A stretch of DNA of 61,997 bases from an uncultured Pirellulaceae bacterium (GTDB lineage Bacteria; Planctomycetota; Planctomycetia; Pirellulales; Pirellulaceae). The notes under the pieces were generated by a model. The model saw only the letters and a program-made list of their open reading frames with translations. It made no database searches and had not been told where the DNA came from. The position numbers were made by a program, and so were the translations under genes. Within the stretch, counting starts at the first letter, position 1, and every line of letters starts with the position of its first letter. Where the stretch lies: assembly GCA_905480545.1 (NCBI GenBank), contig CAJQQR010000001.1, forward strand, positions 1 to 61,997, written 5' to 3'. Shown one piece after another: positions 36,001 through 44,355 of this stretch.

Positions 36001-36453
36001 CTAACTTCGCAACACCTGCAACGTCTGTTCCACCATTTGTTTGAACGATTGAATTGCTTTTAAATTCGCCTCGTAAACGCGGGTCGCGGTGACCAGATCA
36101 ACCATTTCGTTTGGTAAACTAACGTTTGGTAGACTGACGTAACCCTCCGCATCCGCGTGGGGATGGGTTGGGTCTTTAATTTTTTCCAGCGTTGACATAT
36201 CCGCAACGACATCAGCGACTCTCACGCCCGCCACAGTATGTCTAAGCCCTGAAAAACGATCGCCAGACATCGCCGATGCTAATTCCGTCTCAAAGACAAC
36301 TTGCTTTCTACGAAAAGCGGAACCATCTGGACTATCCTTGTCCCGAGTTGTTTGAGCGTTGGCAATGTTGTTGGCGATGACTTCCATTCGAAAGCGCTCG
36401 GCCGACATCCCTGTACCGCTTATGTCCAGCGCATTAAAAAGTCCATCTGACAT
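36001..36453 (-). CDS. flgC: Flagellar proximal rod protein FlgC
   Basis: In this 150-residue protein, the N-terminal MSDGLFNALDISGTGMSAER and VIANNIANAQTTRD are the axial helix motif of rod proteins. The C-terminal EMVDLVTATRVYEANLKAIQ is the conserved closing helix. The central segment carries VSLPNVSLPNE where most FlgC proteins have YV.YPNVN..E; a 15-bp tandem duplication at 36110-36139 encodes it. It starts 21 bases after flgB, and the pair encode the proximal rod. fliE, normally the next gene, is absent. Confidence 0.96.
   Translation of the reverse strand: MSDGLFNALDISGTGMSAERFRMEVIANNIANAQTTRDKDSPDGSAFRRKQVVFETELASAMSGDRFSGLRHTVAGVRVADVVADMSTLEKIKDPTHPHADAEGYVSLPNVSLPNEMVDLVTATRVYEANLKAIQSFKQMVEQTLQVLRS
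36110..36139 (-). repeat. 15-bp tandem duplication within flgC
   Basis: TTTGGTAAACTAACG and TTTGGTAGACTGACG are consecutive (plus-strand reading). They encode NVSLP twice and differ at two positions. Confidence 0.8.
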
Positions 36454-36474
36454 CTTCCACCCTTTGGGTCAACG

Positions 36475-36819
36475 TTAGCTTCTGCCACTAATTGCCGTGC
36501 GATAGGCACCAATCTTGCTGGCCATCAACTGCGAATAGGTCTGGAAAGCAAGTGCGTTTTTCGACATGCTTGATAGCTCGCGATCCATGTCAACGTTGTT
36601 TCCATTCTGTGAATTCTTCAAGCCGTCGACCTCAAAGATCTCGCCAACTTGGTCAATCTGCTCGCCTGCCTCTGCCAAAACATCAGCAAATTTGACACCC
36701 TTGGTTTTGTAACCAGGATCGTTCACGTGCGCTAAATTGCTGCTAATCACCTCATGTCGAATTTGACTTTGACTAAGAAGTGAACTGAGTTGGTCGATTT
36801 GTGAAAGTTTTCCGATCAT
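36475..36819 (-). CDS. flgB: Flagellar proximal rod protein FlgB
   Basis: In this 114-residue protein, RHEVISSNLAHVNDPGYKTK is the conserved N-terminal rod motif (FlgB type with DPGYK). MSKNALAFQTYSQLMASKIG near the end is the FlgB closing helix. It is slightly short, with a compact central domain. It is the first gene of the minus-strand flagellar run. The strong AAAGGAG upstream is too far from the ATG (about 25 bases) to be its ribosome binding site, and I see no close one. Confidence 0.95.
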   Translation of the reverse strand: MIGKLSQIDQLSSLLSQSQIRHEVISSNLAHVNDPGYKTKGVKFADVLAEAGEQIDQVGEIFEVDGLKNSQNGNNVDMDRELSSMSKNALAFQTYSQLMASKIGAYRTAISGRS

Positions 36820-37001
36820 ATCAGTTAAATCGGCCGGTTAAACTTTTCTCCTTTAAAGCATTCAACACAAATGGTGTTCAGATGGGGGGAACATTGGTTG
36901 ATTTTAATTTAAAACGACTTAAAAGCCGTGTTGAGAGGGTTTCGGTCTGCATTCGTGCCTGCTGACGGGACGTCAAAAACAGAGCTTAGCTGATTTGCAG
37001 A

Positions 37002-38291
37002 TCAACGCGAAATTCGATTCTCACAGACGGATATGGCTTCTGGATACGACAACAGTCGGTTCCGTTCGTCCGGGTTCTTTCGAAACCAAGAGATCAAGAT
37101 CATCTGCATTAGAACAGTCGGATGGTCTTGGGGAAGAGGATTTTGATTCACTGAGTTTGCCACATCGATTTGTTTCAATGCATGCGCAGCCAATCGTTTT
37201 CCCGTTGGTAAAACCACTGCACTGGAGATCAAACTGGAACTCAAACAGAGCCAAATCGTTCGCTTTCGGAAACCGGTAACGGGGTAAATGCCATTAAAAT
37301 CGTAACGAGCACGGCGAAGATCATTCAACCTTCGATCAAGCCAGGTGAGGTTCCGTATCTGATCTCGCAACATGGTTGCTTTCTCAAACGCGTGATTTTT
37401 GGACGCTTCGACCATTTCCTGCTGCAAGGAACTCAAAACTGAATTCTCATAACCACTCATAAAATCGTTCAGGCGTTTGACTTGATCACGGTAATCGTTT
37501 TGAGGAAACGTGCCGGTGCACGGCCCGGAGCAGCTACCAATTTCATAACGGATACAGCCTGCAGGGAATGCTTGGGGAAAAAGCTGCAATTGATCGGTGA
37601 ATCGGATCGGTGTCTGCGCATTGCAATCACGCAGTCGAAAAACATGGTTCAAGTCCTGCGCCGATTCTTTCAAACGCCCCGTGCCCGGAATCGGTCCAAA
37701 ACCATTACGCGTCTTTGGTGAAATCCGCGTGGACACAACCACGTGCGGTGCATCACGATCACTGATACACAAAAATGCTGGCTGGCGTCGCTCCGGTTGC
37801 CCTTGCCTGTTGAAACTGGGACGCCAGCGTGTGATCAATTCCTGTTCACGGATCAACGCGAGAAGCTCATGGGAAATTGGCTCCCATCGTATAAACTTTG
37901 AATTCCTGACGATTCGCGCCATCTTGTCGTCGGATGGCAACTTCGAAAAATAACTCAGCAATCGCATTTTCAAGCACTTTGATTTGCCGACGTAATTTAG
38001 CCGTCCGTTCTGATCAAAGTAACCGTAAATACCCGGAGATGTTGGTGCGTTTTCCCGAAGGATTTTTCGCGAATCCAAACGCTCGGCACCAATCTCCATA
38101 CCACCCAATTCACCGCGCGCATACTTTTCGGGCAGCAAGGACGGTCCAAACGCCTGAAGAGATTCATGAGACGAAACGCGGGAACGCTCGTCGATAGAGA
38201 CCGGGAATACCGGCAAACCTGTTCCTCCGTGAATCGCAATGGGAGAGAGCCTCTCTACCCATCTAGGATGTTTACCACAAATCGATGCCAC
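37002..38291 (-). CDS. Cho/UvrC-like GIY-YIG excinuclease lacking the RNase H and HhH domains
   Basis: This 429-residue protein carries a GIY-YIG nuclease at about 80-160: SPGIYGYFDQNGRLNYVG, KMRLLSYF, and REQELITRWRPSFN with the catalytic Glu and Asn. Four cysteines follow in UvrC-like spacing (RLRDC, AGC, SCSGPC), as in the iron-sulfur-binding middle of UvrC. A UVR-type helix pair is next (SSLQQEMVEASKNHAFEKA and RDQIRNLTWL). UvrC has further RNase H-like and HhH domains that are absent, so this resembles Cho, which makes only the 3' incision in nucleotide excision repair. It could instead be a specialised repair or recombination nuclease. Confidence 0.85.
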   Translation of the reverse strand: MASICGKHPRWVERLSPIAIHGGTGLPVFPVSIDERSRVSSHESLQAFGPSLLPEKYARGELGGMEIGAERLDSRKILRENAPTSPGIYGYFDQNGRLNYVGKSKCLKMRLLSYFSKLPSDDKMARIVRNSKFIRWEPISHELLALIREQELITRWRPSFNRQGQPERRQPAFLCISDRDAPHVVVSTRISPKTRNGFGPIPGTGRLKESAQDLNHVFRLRDCNAQTPIRFTDQLQLFPQAFPAGCIRYEIGSCSGPCTGTFPQNDYRDQVKRLNDFMSGYENSVLSSLQQEMVEASKNHAFEKATMLRDQIRNLTWLDRRLNDLRRARYDFNGIYPVTGFRKRTIWLCLSSSLISSAVVLPTGKRLAAHALKQIDVANSVNQNPLPQDHPTVLMQMILISWFRKNPDERNRLLSYPEAISVCENRISR

Positions 38292-38602
38292 AACTGACTA
38301 GCTGCTATCTTCCGCGATTTGTTGCGAAAATCAACCAGTATTTAGAAATCTGGTAGCATGCAAATCGCATTCTCAACTCAAGATTTCGGTGAAGATTTGA
38401 CCGCCCGCACTCTGACGCGAGTTACATACTTCAATTCATCATTGTCTGGATTGAGGCGCCTCTAAAAAACGTTTACAGTGGCCAACGCCGACTTTGCCCG
38501 CCACCAACTGCGTCAGCCACGCCGACATTTGGCCTACGTGAGTGGAGCTTTGTCACATTTTGGTCAGCGATCCGTCCTTGAAGCAAACGAACGGCACGAA
38601 AA
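38292..38602. other. Intergenic region, nothing identified
   Basis: No supported gene, hairpin or clear promoter was seen in these 311 bases between divergent genes. Confidence 0.55.
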
Positions 38603-40030
38603 ATGAATGATACATACCCCTACTATTTGGCGAATAAACCCGTTTTTGCCAACAAAGACCTGGCGGTGACCGATAAGTATTCTGGTTTGGTTGCAACTAA
38701 GGTTGCCGTCGCCGATGCGGCTGCAATTGACCAAGGAATCGCGGCCACGGTTGAAGCCACAGAACCAATGCGGAAAATGCCTCCTTACGAAAGGCAAGCT
38801 GTCCTTCACCATTGCGTTGATCAATTTGGCAAAAGATTCGATGAATTGGCGGACGCGCTTTGTATAGAAGCTGGAAAACCCATCAAAGATAGTCGCGGGG
38901 AAGTCTCTCGTTTAATTGACACGTTTCGCATTGCTGCCGAAGAGTCCGTCCGTATGACGGGTGAGGTCATGAACTTGGAAATATCACCGCGTGCCAAAGG
39001 TTACAGCGGTATGTTCAAGCGAGTACCGATTGGGCCTTGCTCGTTCATTTCACCGTTTAATTTCCCTTTGAATCTCGCGGCACACAAAGTCGCACCAGCG
39101 ATTGCGTGCGGTTGCCCGTTCGTCCTCAAACCTGCCAGCCGAACTCCGATTGGCGCTTTGATCATCGGTGAGGTTTTGGCGGAAACCAACCTTCCAAGTG
39201 GTGCGTTTTCGATTTTGCCCTGCAGTCGTGATAACGCCGATTTATTTACAACAGATGAACGATTGAAACTATTAAGCTTTACCGGTTCGCCCGCCGTCGG
39301 CTGGGCCCTGAAGGCTCGCGCCGGAAAAAAGAAGGTTGTCTTGGAACTGGGTGGTAACGCAGCGTGTGTCGTCGACGCTGACGCTGACATTGACGACGCC
39401 ATTAACCGTTTGGTTGTTGGGGCTTTTTACCAATCGGGGCAAAGTTGCATCGGTGTTCAACGGATCATTGTCCACGAATCGATTTATGACGAGATCAAAA
39501 CAAAATTGGTCGCGAAAACTGAACAGCTAATTACCGGCGATCCAAAGAACGAGGATACCTTTATTGGTCCGATGATTTCAGAAAAAGAAGCATCCCGATT
39601 AGAGGGCTGGATTCAGGATGCAGTTGATGCAGGCGGAACACTCCTCTGTGGTGGTCATCGAAACGGCGCGATGCTCGAGGCGACCCTTCTTGAAAACGTT
39701 ACGGCCGACCAGGAGATTTGCGTCAACGAGGCGTTTGGTCCGGTCGCGGTTTTGAGTTCTTTCAAAACATTTGACGAAGCATTAGTTGCGGTCAACAACA
39801 GCAGGTTTGGATTACAGGCTGGAATCTTTACTCGCGATTTGTACAAAATGCATCAAGCGTGGGATGAACTGGACGTCGGCGGTGTTGTGATTGGTGATGT
39901 TCCATCATGGCGAGTTGACAACATGCCGTATGGCGGCGTGAAAGATAGCGGACTGGGGCGTGAAGGCATTCGCTTTTCAATGGAAGACATGACCGAAATT
40001 CGAAACCTTGTTGTTCGAACCCCATCATGA
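38603..40030 (+). CDS. NAD(P)-dependent aldehyde dehydrogenase
   Basis: This 475-residue ALDH family protein contains ISPFNFPLNLAAHKVAPAI and the cofactor-binding FVLKPASRTP. The catalytic Glu is in VLELGGNAACVV and the catalytic Cys in QSGQSCIGVQ near residue 285. EAFGPVAVL and GGVKDSGLGREG are the C-terminal conserved segments. The sequence is closest in style to lactaldehyde, succinate-semialdehyde or phosphonoacetaldehyde dehydrogenases; the substrate cannot be fixed. The genes around it (Cho-like nuclease, unknowns) give no pathway context. It is cytoplasmic and monocistronic. Confidence 0.95.
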   Translation: MNDTYPYYLANKPVFANKDLAVTDKYSGLVATKVAVADAAAIDQGIAATVEATEPMRKMPPYERQAVLHHCVDQFGKRFDELADALCIEAGKPIKDSRGEVSRLIDTFRIAAEESVRMTGEVMNLEISPRAKGYSGMFKRVPIGPCSFISPFNFPLNLAAHKVAPAIACGCPFVLKPASRTPIGALIIGEVLAETNLPSGAFSILPCSRDNADLFTTDERLKLLSFTGSPAVGWALKARAGKKKVVLELGGNAACVVDADADIDDAINRLVVGAFYQSGQSCIGVQRIIVHESIYDEIKTKLVAKTEQLITGDPKNEDTFIGPMISEKEASRLEGWIQDAVDAGGTLLCGGHRNGAMLEATLLENVTADQEICVNEAFGPVAVLSSFKTFDEALVAVNNSRFGLQAGIFTRDLYKMHQAWDELDVGGVVIGDVPSWRVDNMPYGGVKDSGLGREGIRFSMEDMTEIRNLVVRTPS

Positions 40031-40436
40031 TTTAGGGTTGCCGTCAGCCGAAAGAAACTGCTTGATACCGTAAACCCAATACTTCGGGCAAATCAAACCG
40101 GTGAATTGACAACCGAATCCAGCCAGTTCTATCGGGCCATGAGTATTGCAGCTTTGGAATCGATAGTTCCGAAACGGTTTCGCCTGATGACGTCCCGCCC
40201 GATTTCGAAACACGCTGTCTCGCGTGGCAAACAACAACGCCACTTGACGCCGAGCGGTAAGAGAAAAATGCGAGTTCAAACACATTATCTCGTACCAAAG
40301 ATTCGATGAAAAAGGGTTTCGTTTTTCGCAGAACCGTTTTATCACTTGCAGCGACTCGCAACCCAAACAAAAACAAAAATCGGTCACAAAAGCTTGCCAT
40401 CCTTCCTTTCTTAAGAAGGCAACGATCACTCGCGAA
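40031..40436. other. Intergenic region between the ALDH gene and a small minus-strand gene
   Basis: These 406 bases hold no gene I can support. Frames at 40025-40429 and 40044-40400 (minus) overlap each other and have no ribosome binding sites. Confidence 0.5.
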
Positions 40437-40679
40437 TTACGCCGTGAGTCGCTTTGAATTTTCGCCCAAGTCAGATTGGCAAAGCGGCTGGATCACTCGA
40501 AACTTCTTTCGGTCGCAGGAAATCAACAGGACATCATCCTCGGAAAACGACACAATCTCCTGCAAAGTTCGTCGATGCGATTCAAACACAGGGAAATTTT
40601 TGAAGCGGCTTTTGAAATACTTTGGATCAAAGACTGCGTGAAACTTCTTTCCTGCTTCTACCCAAGTGACGATCGACAT
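40437..40679 (-). CDS. Possible 80-residue hypothetical protein
   Basis: A short frame has GGAG six bases before the ATG at 40679 and a protein-like composition: an alpha/beta pattern with SIVTWVEAGKKFHAVFDP, RRTLQEIVSFSEDDVLLI and KKFRVIQPLC. There is no signal peptide or membrane span, and I recognise no family. It lies between the ALDH gene and the PLD-family gene on the same strand as the latter, but 185 bases from it. The good ribosome binding site is the main support. Confidence 0.48.
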   Translation of the reverse strand: MSIVTWVEAGKKFHAVFDPKYFKSRFKNFPVFESHRRTLQEIVSFSEDDVLLISCDRKKFRVIQPLCQSDLGENSKRLTA

Positions 40680-40864
40680 AATGTGCTCCGTACGATTGCG
40701 AGGTTTTCAATGCAAAATGACCAGGTATTTATTCCCAGCAATCACAGTGTCCGGAGAACGAGTGACACGTCAGGTCATTCGTATAGATTTTTCTGATACA
40801 TGTTGCGGCTTAACGGTACGGCTTTGTGCACTCGTCACCTGCGGGCACTTTAGAGCGTAAATTA

Positions 40865-41548
40865 TTAGGAAAATTGCTTCCACAGTCGTTCGAAATGCGT
40901 GGAAAAATCGGCAACCAAACCGCGATCGTCAGTAACCACAAAGTTTTCCTCGTTATGATGAGACGCACTACGCGTCCAGTTATAGCTGCCGTTTAACAAC
41001 TTTTTCCCGTCGAATATGGCGAATTTGTGATGCATGTGGTTTGGATCACGATCAGTGAGAACCGGAACACCAAAACTTTTTAGTTTAAAGATATCCGAAC
41101 CCGGATCATGCGCCTTTTCATCGTCAGAAATAATCCGGACTTTGACGCGACGTTTCGCCGCGTCCATTAACTGATGGGAAATCCGATCGTCAGTGATTGT
41201 AAAGACGCAAATGTCAATCGTCTTATCTGCGAACGAAATCAAATTTTGAATCGTTCGCACACAATCTTGCCTGGTGCTGAAAATCGCCTGCGAATCGACT
41301 TTGGTTGATTTCGATTGCGGGACGAAGACTTTGAGAACTTCTTCAAGCCATTCAAGCACCTGTTTTGAATCGGGTGAAATCAACTCTTGTCGAGCAATTT
41401 CAAATGCCTCGCTGCGCAGAACCGCCAACTCGTGCTCTTCAGAAAAATAATGTTGTACAAACTCTTTGATCGATTTCTTTTCGCCTCGCGACAATCGAAA
41501 ATCTGAGAGTGTCTGTTTGAGCATCGAAAGGAGCTGTTCCTTTTTCAT
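40865..41548 (-). CDS. Phospholipase D-family (HKD) protein
   Basis: The ATG at 41548 has AAGG seven bases upstream and gives 227 residues; a start at 41587 would add 13 residues with no better signal. A single HKD motif, HHKFAIFDGKKLLNGSYNWT, lies near the C-terminus. It follows strands typical of the PLD fold (IDICVFTITDDRISHQLMDA and VKVRIISDDEKAHDPGS). One HKD implies a dimer, as in bacterial Nuc-type nucleases. The N-terminal ~90 residues are a charged helical region (KKEQLLSMLKQTLSDF) not seen in Nuc. There is no signal peptide. It may be a cytoplasmic nuclease or phosphatidyl transferase. Confidence 0.87.
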   Translation of the reverse strand: MKKEQLLSMLKQTLSDFRLSRGEKKSIKEFVQHYFSEEHELAVLRSEAFEIARQELISPDSKQVLEWLEEVLKVFVPQSKSTKVDSQAIFSTRQDCVRTIQNLISFADKTIDICVFTITDDRISHQLMDAAKRRVKVRIISDDEKAHDPGSDIFKLKSFGVPVLTDRDPNHMHHKFAIFDGKKLLNGSYNWTRSASHHNEENFVVTDDRGLVADFSTHFERLWKQFS

Positions 41549-41991
41549 GTTTGAACCTTGGGAAATAAACGGCAGGTGCGACTTCACTCATTTTTCTTGT
41601 TTTCCAATTATAAGGACGCGTCCCTGATCAAAGCGGATTTAACGACCAAAAGGCGAGAATTTGACGAATTGCAACCGGCACCTCCGTTTCATTCTTTTGA
41701 ATCAACATCGGTAGTTTTTCTTCGAGTCGGCAGGTCGAAGGCCAAATCTTAATGGTCACTGTCCACTGAATGACTCTGAAAATCGCGTAACGGGTCCTTC
41801 GGCATGATACGGCCGCTTCATTTCCAGGCGTTGTTCAACAAGTGATTATGCGTGGAACATCGGTTTTCTTTTCCCAAACTAAAAACGTAAGCCACACTTA
41901 ATTGATATAGAAAAAGGATGAATTGCAATCCGCAGCTTACATCGCAGCACGGTTTGTCGATTCGTTATCCAATTTTAGCCACCCTTAAAAA
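41549..41991. other. Intergenic region, nothing identified
   Basis: These 443 bases lie between the PLD-family and HDOD-GGDEF genes, which are divergent. A possible CAATTATAAG AT-rich box lies near 41606, but there is no gene, RNA or strong hairpin. Confidence 0.5.
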
Positions 41992-43458
41992 ATGAACTCG
42001 ATCGAAAACGTTCTAAATTCTGACCGATTGCCAAGTTTGCCGGAAATCGCGCTGCAAATTGTGGAAATCGCTAGATCTCCGGAACCTGACCTGAGGGAAG
42101 TGACACTGGCGATCCAATGCGATCCAGCATTAAGCGCTCAGTTCTTAAAAATATCTAACAGCATTCTTTTTGGTTTTGGGAATAAGACGGTAGACATCGC
42201 TGGTGCGATCTCGAAATTGGGACTCAATATGGTCCAGTCGGTAGCTCTTGGTTTCTATTTAAAGCCTAGTAAATCGCAGGGTAAAGCATGGGATTGTTTG
42301 CTCCAAAAATACTGGTGGCGGTCTTTGGCACAAGCCTGTGCGGCAGAAGAATTTGGAATGATGATCGACAAACCAAATGCTTCTAAATACTTTCTTGGCG
42401 GGCTATTGCAAGACATCGGAATCTTGGCAATTTTGCGAACGAATGAATCAACCTATGCCGAAACGATCGCTTCATGCGACCGTCCCGACTTTCTCAAAAT
42501 TGAAAGGGAAGCTGTGGGATTCGATCATGTCGAAGTGGGTGTCGGCTTGTTCGATAAATGGGGCATTGATCCTGAGTTGACAAAATCAATTGGTTTGCAC
42601 CATGACCCAATTTCCGAAAAGCAACAGAAAAACGAATCAAATATTCGCGTCGCCATGCGAACAGCTTCACTGTTCGCTGATAAACTCTTCTCAAAAGTTC
42701 CAGGGAATCGATTCTACCCGAGGGCCAGCCAACTTGAATTCGAAATGCTCTTGAAGAATCGATTCAAATTTGACACCTCAACCGAAGATGACCTGTTCAA
42801 AAATGTTGAACGAAGAATCGCAGAAACGAGTGGCGGTTTCAGCATTAAAATCGGAGACGTCCCATCCAGTGAAGAGTTATTGTTGGCTGCATCGGAGATG
42901 CTTTCACAGCTGGCTGTAAAATCGATGATGAATCCTTCGCTCGATGACCAATCACTTCGAGATCCAATGACGGGACTGTTCAATCGCAGAAAATTGGACG
43001 AAGCCGAAATGGTCCGAATAGACCACATGGACTCGGTCGGTGTTTTGTTTATCGATGTGGATCGATTCAAGGCCATCAACGATAAATTCGGACATCAATC
43101 GGGTGACGACGCCATATGCTTGGTTGCTCATACACTCAAACAGGCAGTCCGCGACAACGACGTTATCGTCAGATACGGTGGCGACGAATTTGTGGTGATC
43201 TTGAAGAATGTTAGCGACGAAGTGCTCGCTATCGTTGCTGATCGAATCGCTATGCAACTTGAAAAGTCCTGCGAAAACAAATCGTTTCAATCAAGGATAA
43301 CGCTTAGCATCGGCGGAGTGTGCGAGGAATTGTTGAAAATTGAATCCGTGCGATACAACCACATCAAAAAGTTGATCGAAAAAGCAGATCAAGCCATGTA
43401 TGAAGCAAAGCGAGGTGGCGGCAATCGAATCAGATATGCCGCACCCCAAGTTTCGTAA
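41992..43458 (+). CDS. HDOD-GGDEF protein, likely diguanylate cyclase
   Basis: In this 488-residue protein, residues ~10-205 are an HDOD signalling domain (LPSLPEIALQIVEIA, CDPALSAQFLKISNSILFG, GLLQDIGILAIL, and a late SIGLHHDP). Residues ~320-485 are a GGDEF domain: DPMTGLFNRRKLDEAE, VLFIDVDRFKAINDKFGHQ, and the active site RYGGDEFVVIL near 396. An RxxD inhibitory site (RDND) lies five residues before GGDEF, so the enzyme should be feedback-inhibited by c-di-GMP. It likely makes c-di-GMP in response to a cytosolic HDOD signal. No membrane span or PAS domain is present. It is monocistronic. Confidence 0.95.
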   Translation: MNSIENVLNSDRLPSLPEIALQIVEIARSPEPDLREVTLAIQCDPALSAQFLKISNSILFGFGNKTVDIAGAISKLGLNMVQSVALGFYLKPSKSQGKAWDCLLQKYWWRSLAQACAAEEFGMMIDKPNASKYFLGGLLQDIGILAILRTNESTYAETIASCDRPDFLKIEREAVGFDHVEVGVGLFDKWGIDPELTKSIGLHHDPISEKQQKNESNIRVAMRTASLFADKLFSKVPGNRFYPRASQLEFEMLLKNRFKFDTSTEDDLFKNVERRIAETSGGFSIKIGDVPSSEELLLAASEMLSQLAVKSMMNPSLDDQSLRDPMTGLFNRRKLDEAEMVRIDHMDSVGVLFIDVDRFKAINDKFGHQSGDDAICLVAHTLKQAVRDNDVIVRYGGDEFVVILKNVSDEVLAIVADRIAMQLEKSCENKSFQSRITLSIGGVCEELLKIESVRYNHIKKLIEKADQAMYEAKRGGGNRIRYAAPQVS

Positions 43459-43512
43459 CATTTCATCCGTTATCCATTCAGCTCTGTTGAATGCTCTTGG
43501 GTTAAAATGAGC

Positions 43513-43896
43513 CTATTCGCAATCGACAACGGGAATGACTTCCGTAAACACCAATTGGATTCCATTGCAATCCAAGATCGAAAATTCACACGTTCCGTTT
43601 TCGGTTGAATCTCTCAGCATATCTGAAAAATCACAAATCTGATTGAAAACGGACTGAATACCATTCACGAAAAAACGGAGCTTACCGTAAAAGCATGTTG
43701 CCGGATCGTTCAGGTCAACGACGGTGGACTCCTCAAAAACCAAGTTAGAGTCACCGAATTGCAACATGCAACTTTTGCCCAGTAATTCGCCCTGATCGAG
43801 GACTAAATCAAAGTGAAGCACTTGGGTGTAATAGTCGAACGTGCAGTGGAGATTTGCGTTAAAAAAATGGGGATAATGGTCAACATGTGGTTCCAA
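43513..43896 (-). CDS. Hypothetical 127-residue protein
   Basis: The frame has a beta-rich pattern (CTFDYYTQVLHFDLVLDQGE, CMLQFGDSNLVFEE, GKLRFFVNGIQSVFN) and an acidic C-terminus. No signal peptide, membrane helix or known family is seen. It is convergent with the HDOD-GGDEF gene, only 54 bases away. The alternating hydrophobic pattern looks like a real small beta-barrel domain. The start at 43896 has no strong ribosome binding site, so the exact N-terminus is uncertain. Confidence 0.55.
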   Translation of the reverse strand: MEPHVDHYPHFFNANLHCTFDYYTQVLHFDLVLDQGELLGKSCMLQFGDSNLVFEESTVVDLNDPATCFYGKLRFFVNGIQSVFNQICDFSDMLRDSTENGTCEFSILDCNGIQLVFTEVIPVVDCE

Positions 43897-44355
43897 ACAA
43901 AAAAACCGAGAAGCTTACGAGACTCTGTGGAACCTGCCCACCAAATTGAATCCTCCGAAAACCCTCTGGAATCATCTTCCATCAGGCAGCGATGTTCGAT
44001 GTTTCAACTGGAACCCAAATCCGATTCGCGACGCACTCCAACTCTGTCATGTTTTTGAATTTCTTGTCGAGCAGAGAATACTGCGAAAAATTTAACTAAC
44101 AAACTGGAACTGCCCCGTCAGGTGCGCAACACGAATTGGATCTTGAATGCCAACATCCATCGACCTCGAGCAACATCTTCACTAACCTAGTCGTTGGGAT
44201 TTTGGAAATTCATCATACTTTTCCAGTCTCTTTCGCAACCGATTTTGACTCGGTTGATCGTTTTGGTGCACAATGGTTAATCTGCTAGTTGTCGATTAGC
44301 AGCATTTGTTTTTGTAGATCGTTGCTTAGCGAGTTGATGGAAAGAATCGAGATTG
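43897..44355. other. Upstream region of rhaB with a short dyad
   Basis: These 459 bases hold no supported gene. A dyad CTGCTA at 44282-44287 and TAGCAG at 44297-44302 with a 9-base spacer lies 54 bases before rhaB. It could be a regulator binding site or a weak hairpin followed by a T-rich stretch. Confidence 0.45.

Noticed and set aside
36820..36870. FliA (sigma-28)-type promoter before flgB (TAAA then GCCGATTT on the minus strand)
   Set aside because: The spacer is about 17 bases instead of the usual 15, and the transcript would leave no ribosome binding site before the flgB ATG.
40025..40429. Minus-strand 134-residue frame downstream of the ALDH gene
   Set aside because: It starts at GTG without a ribosome binding site and overlaps another frame of similar length; composition is shadow-like.
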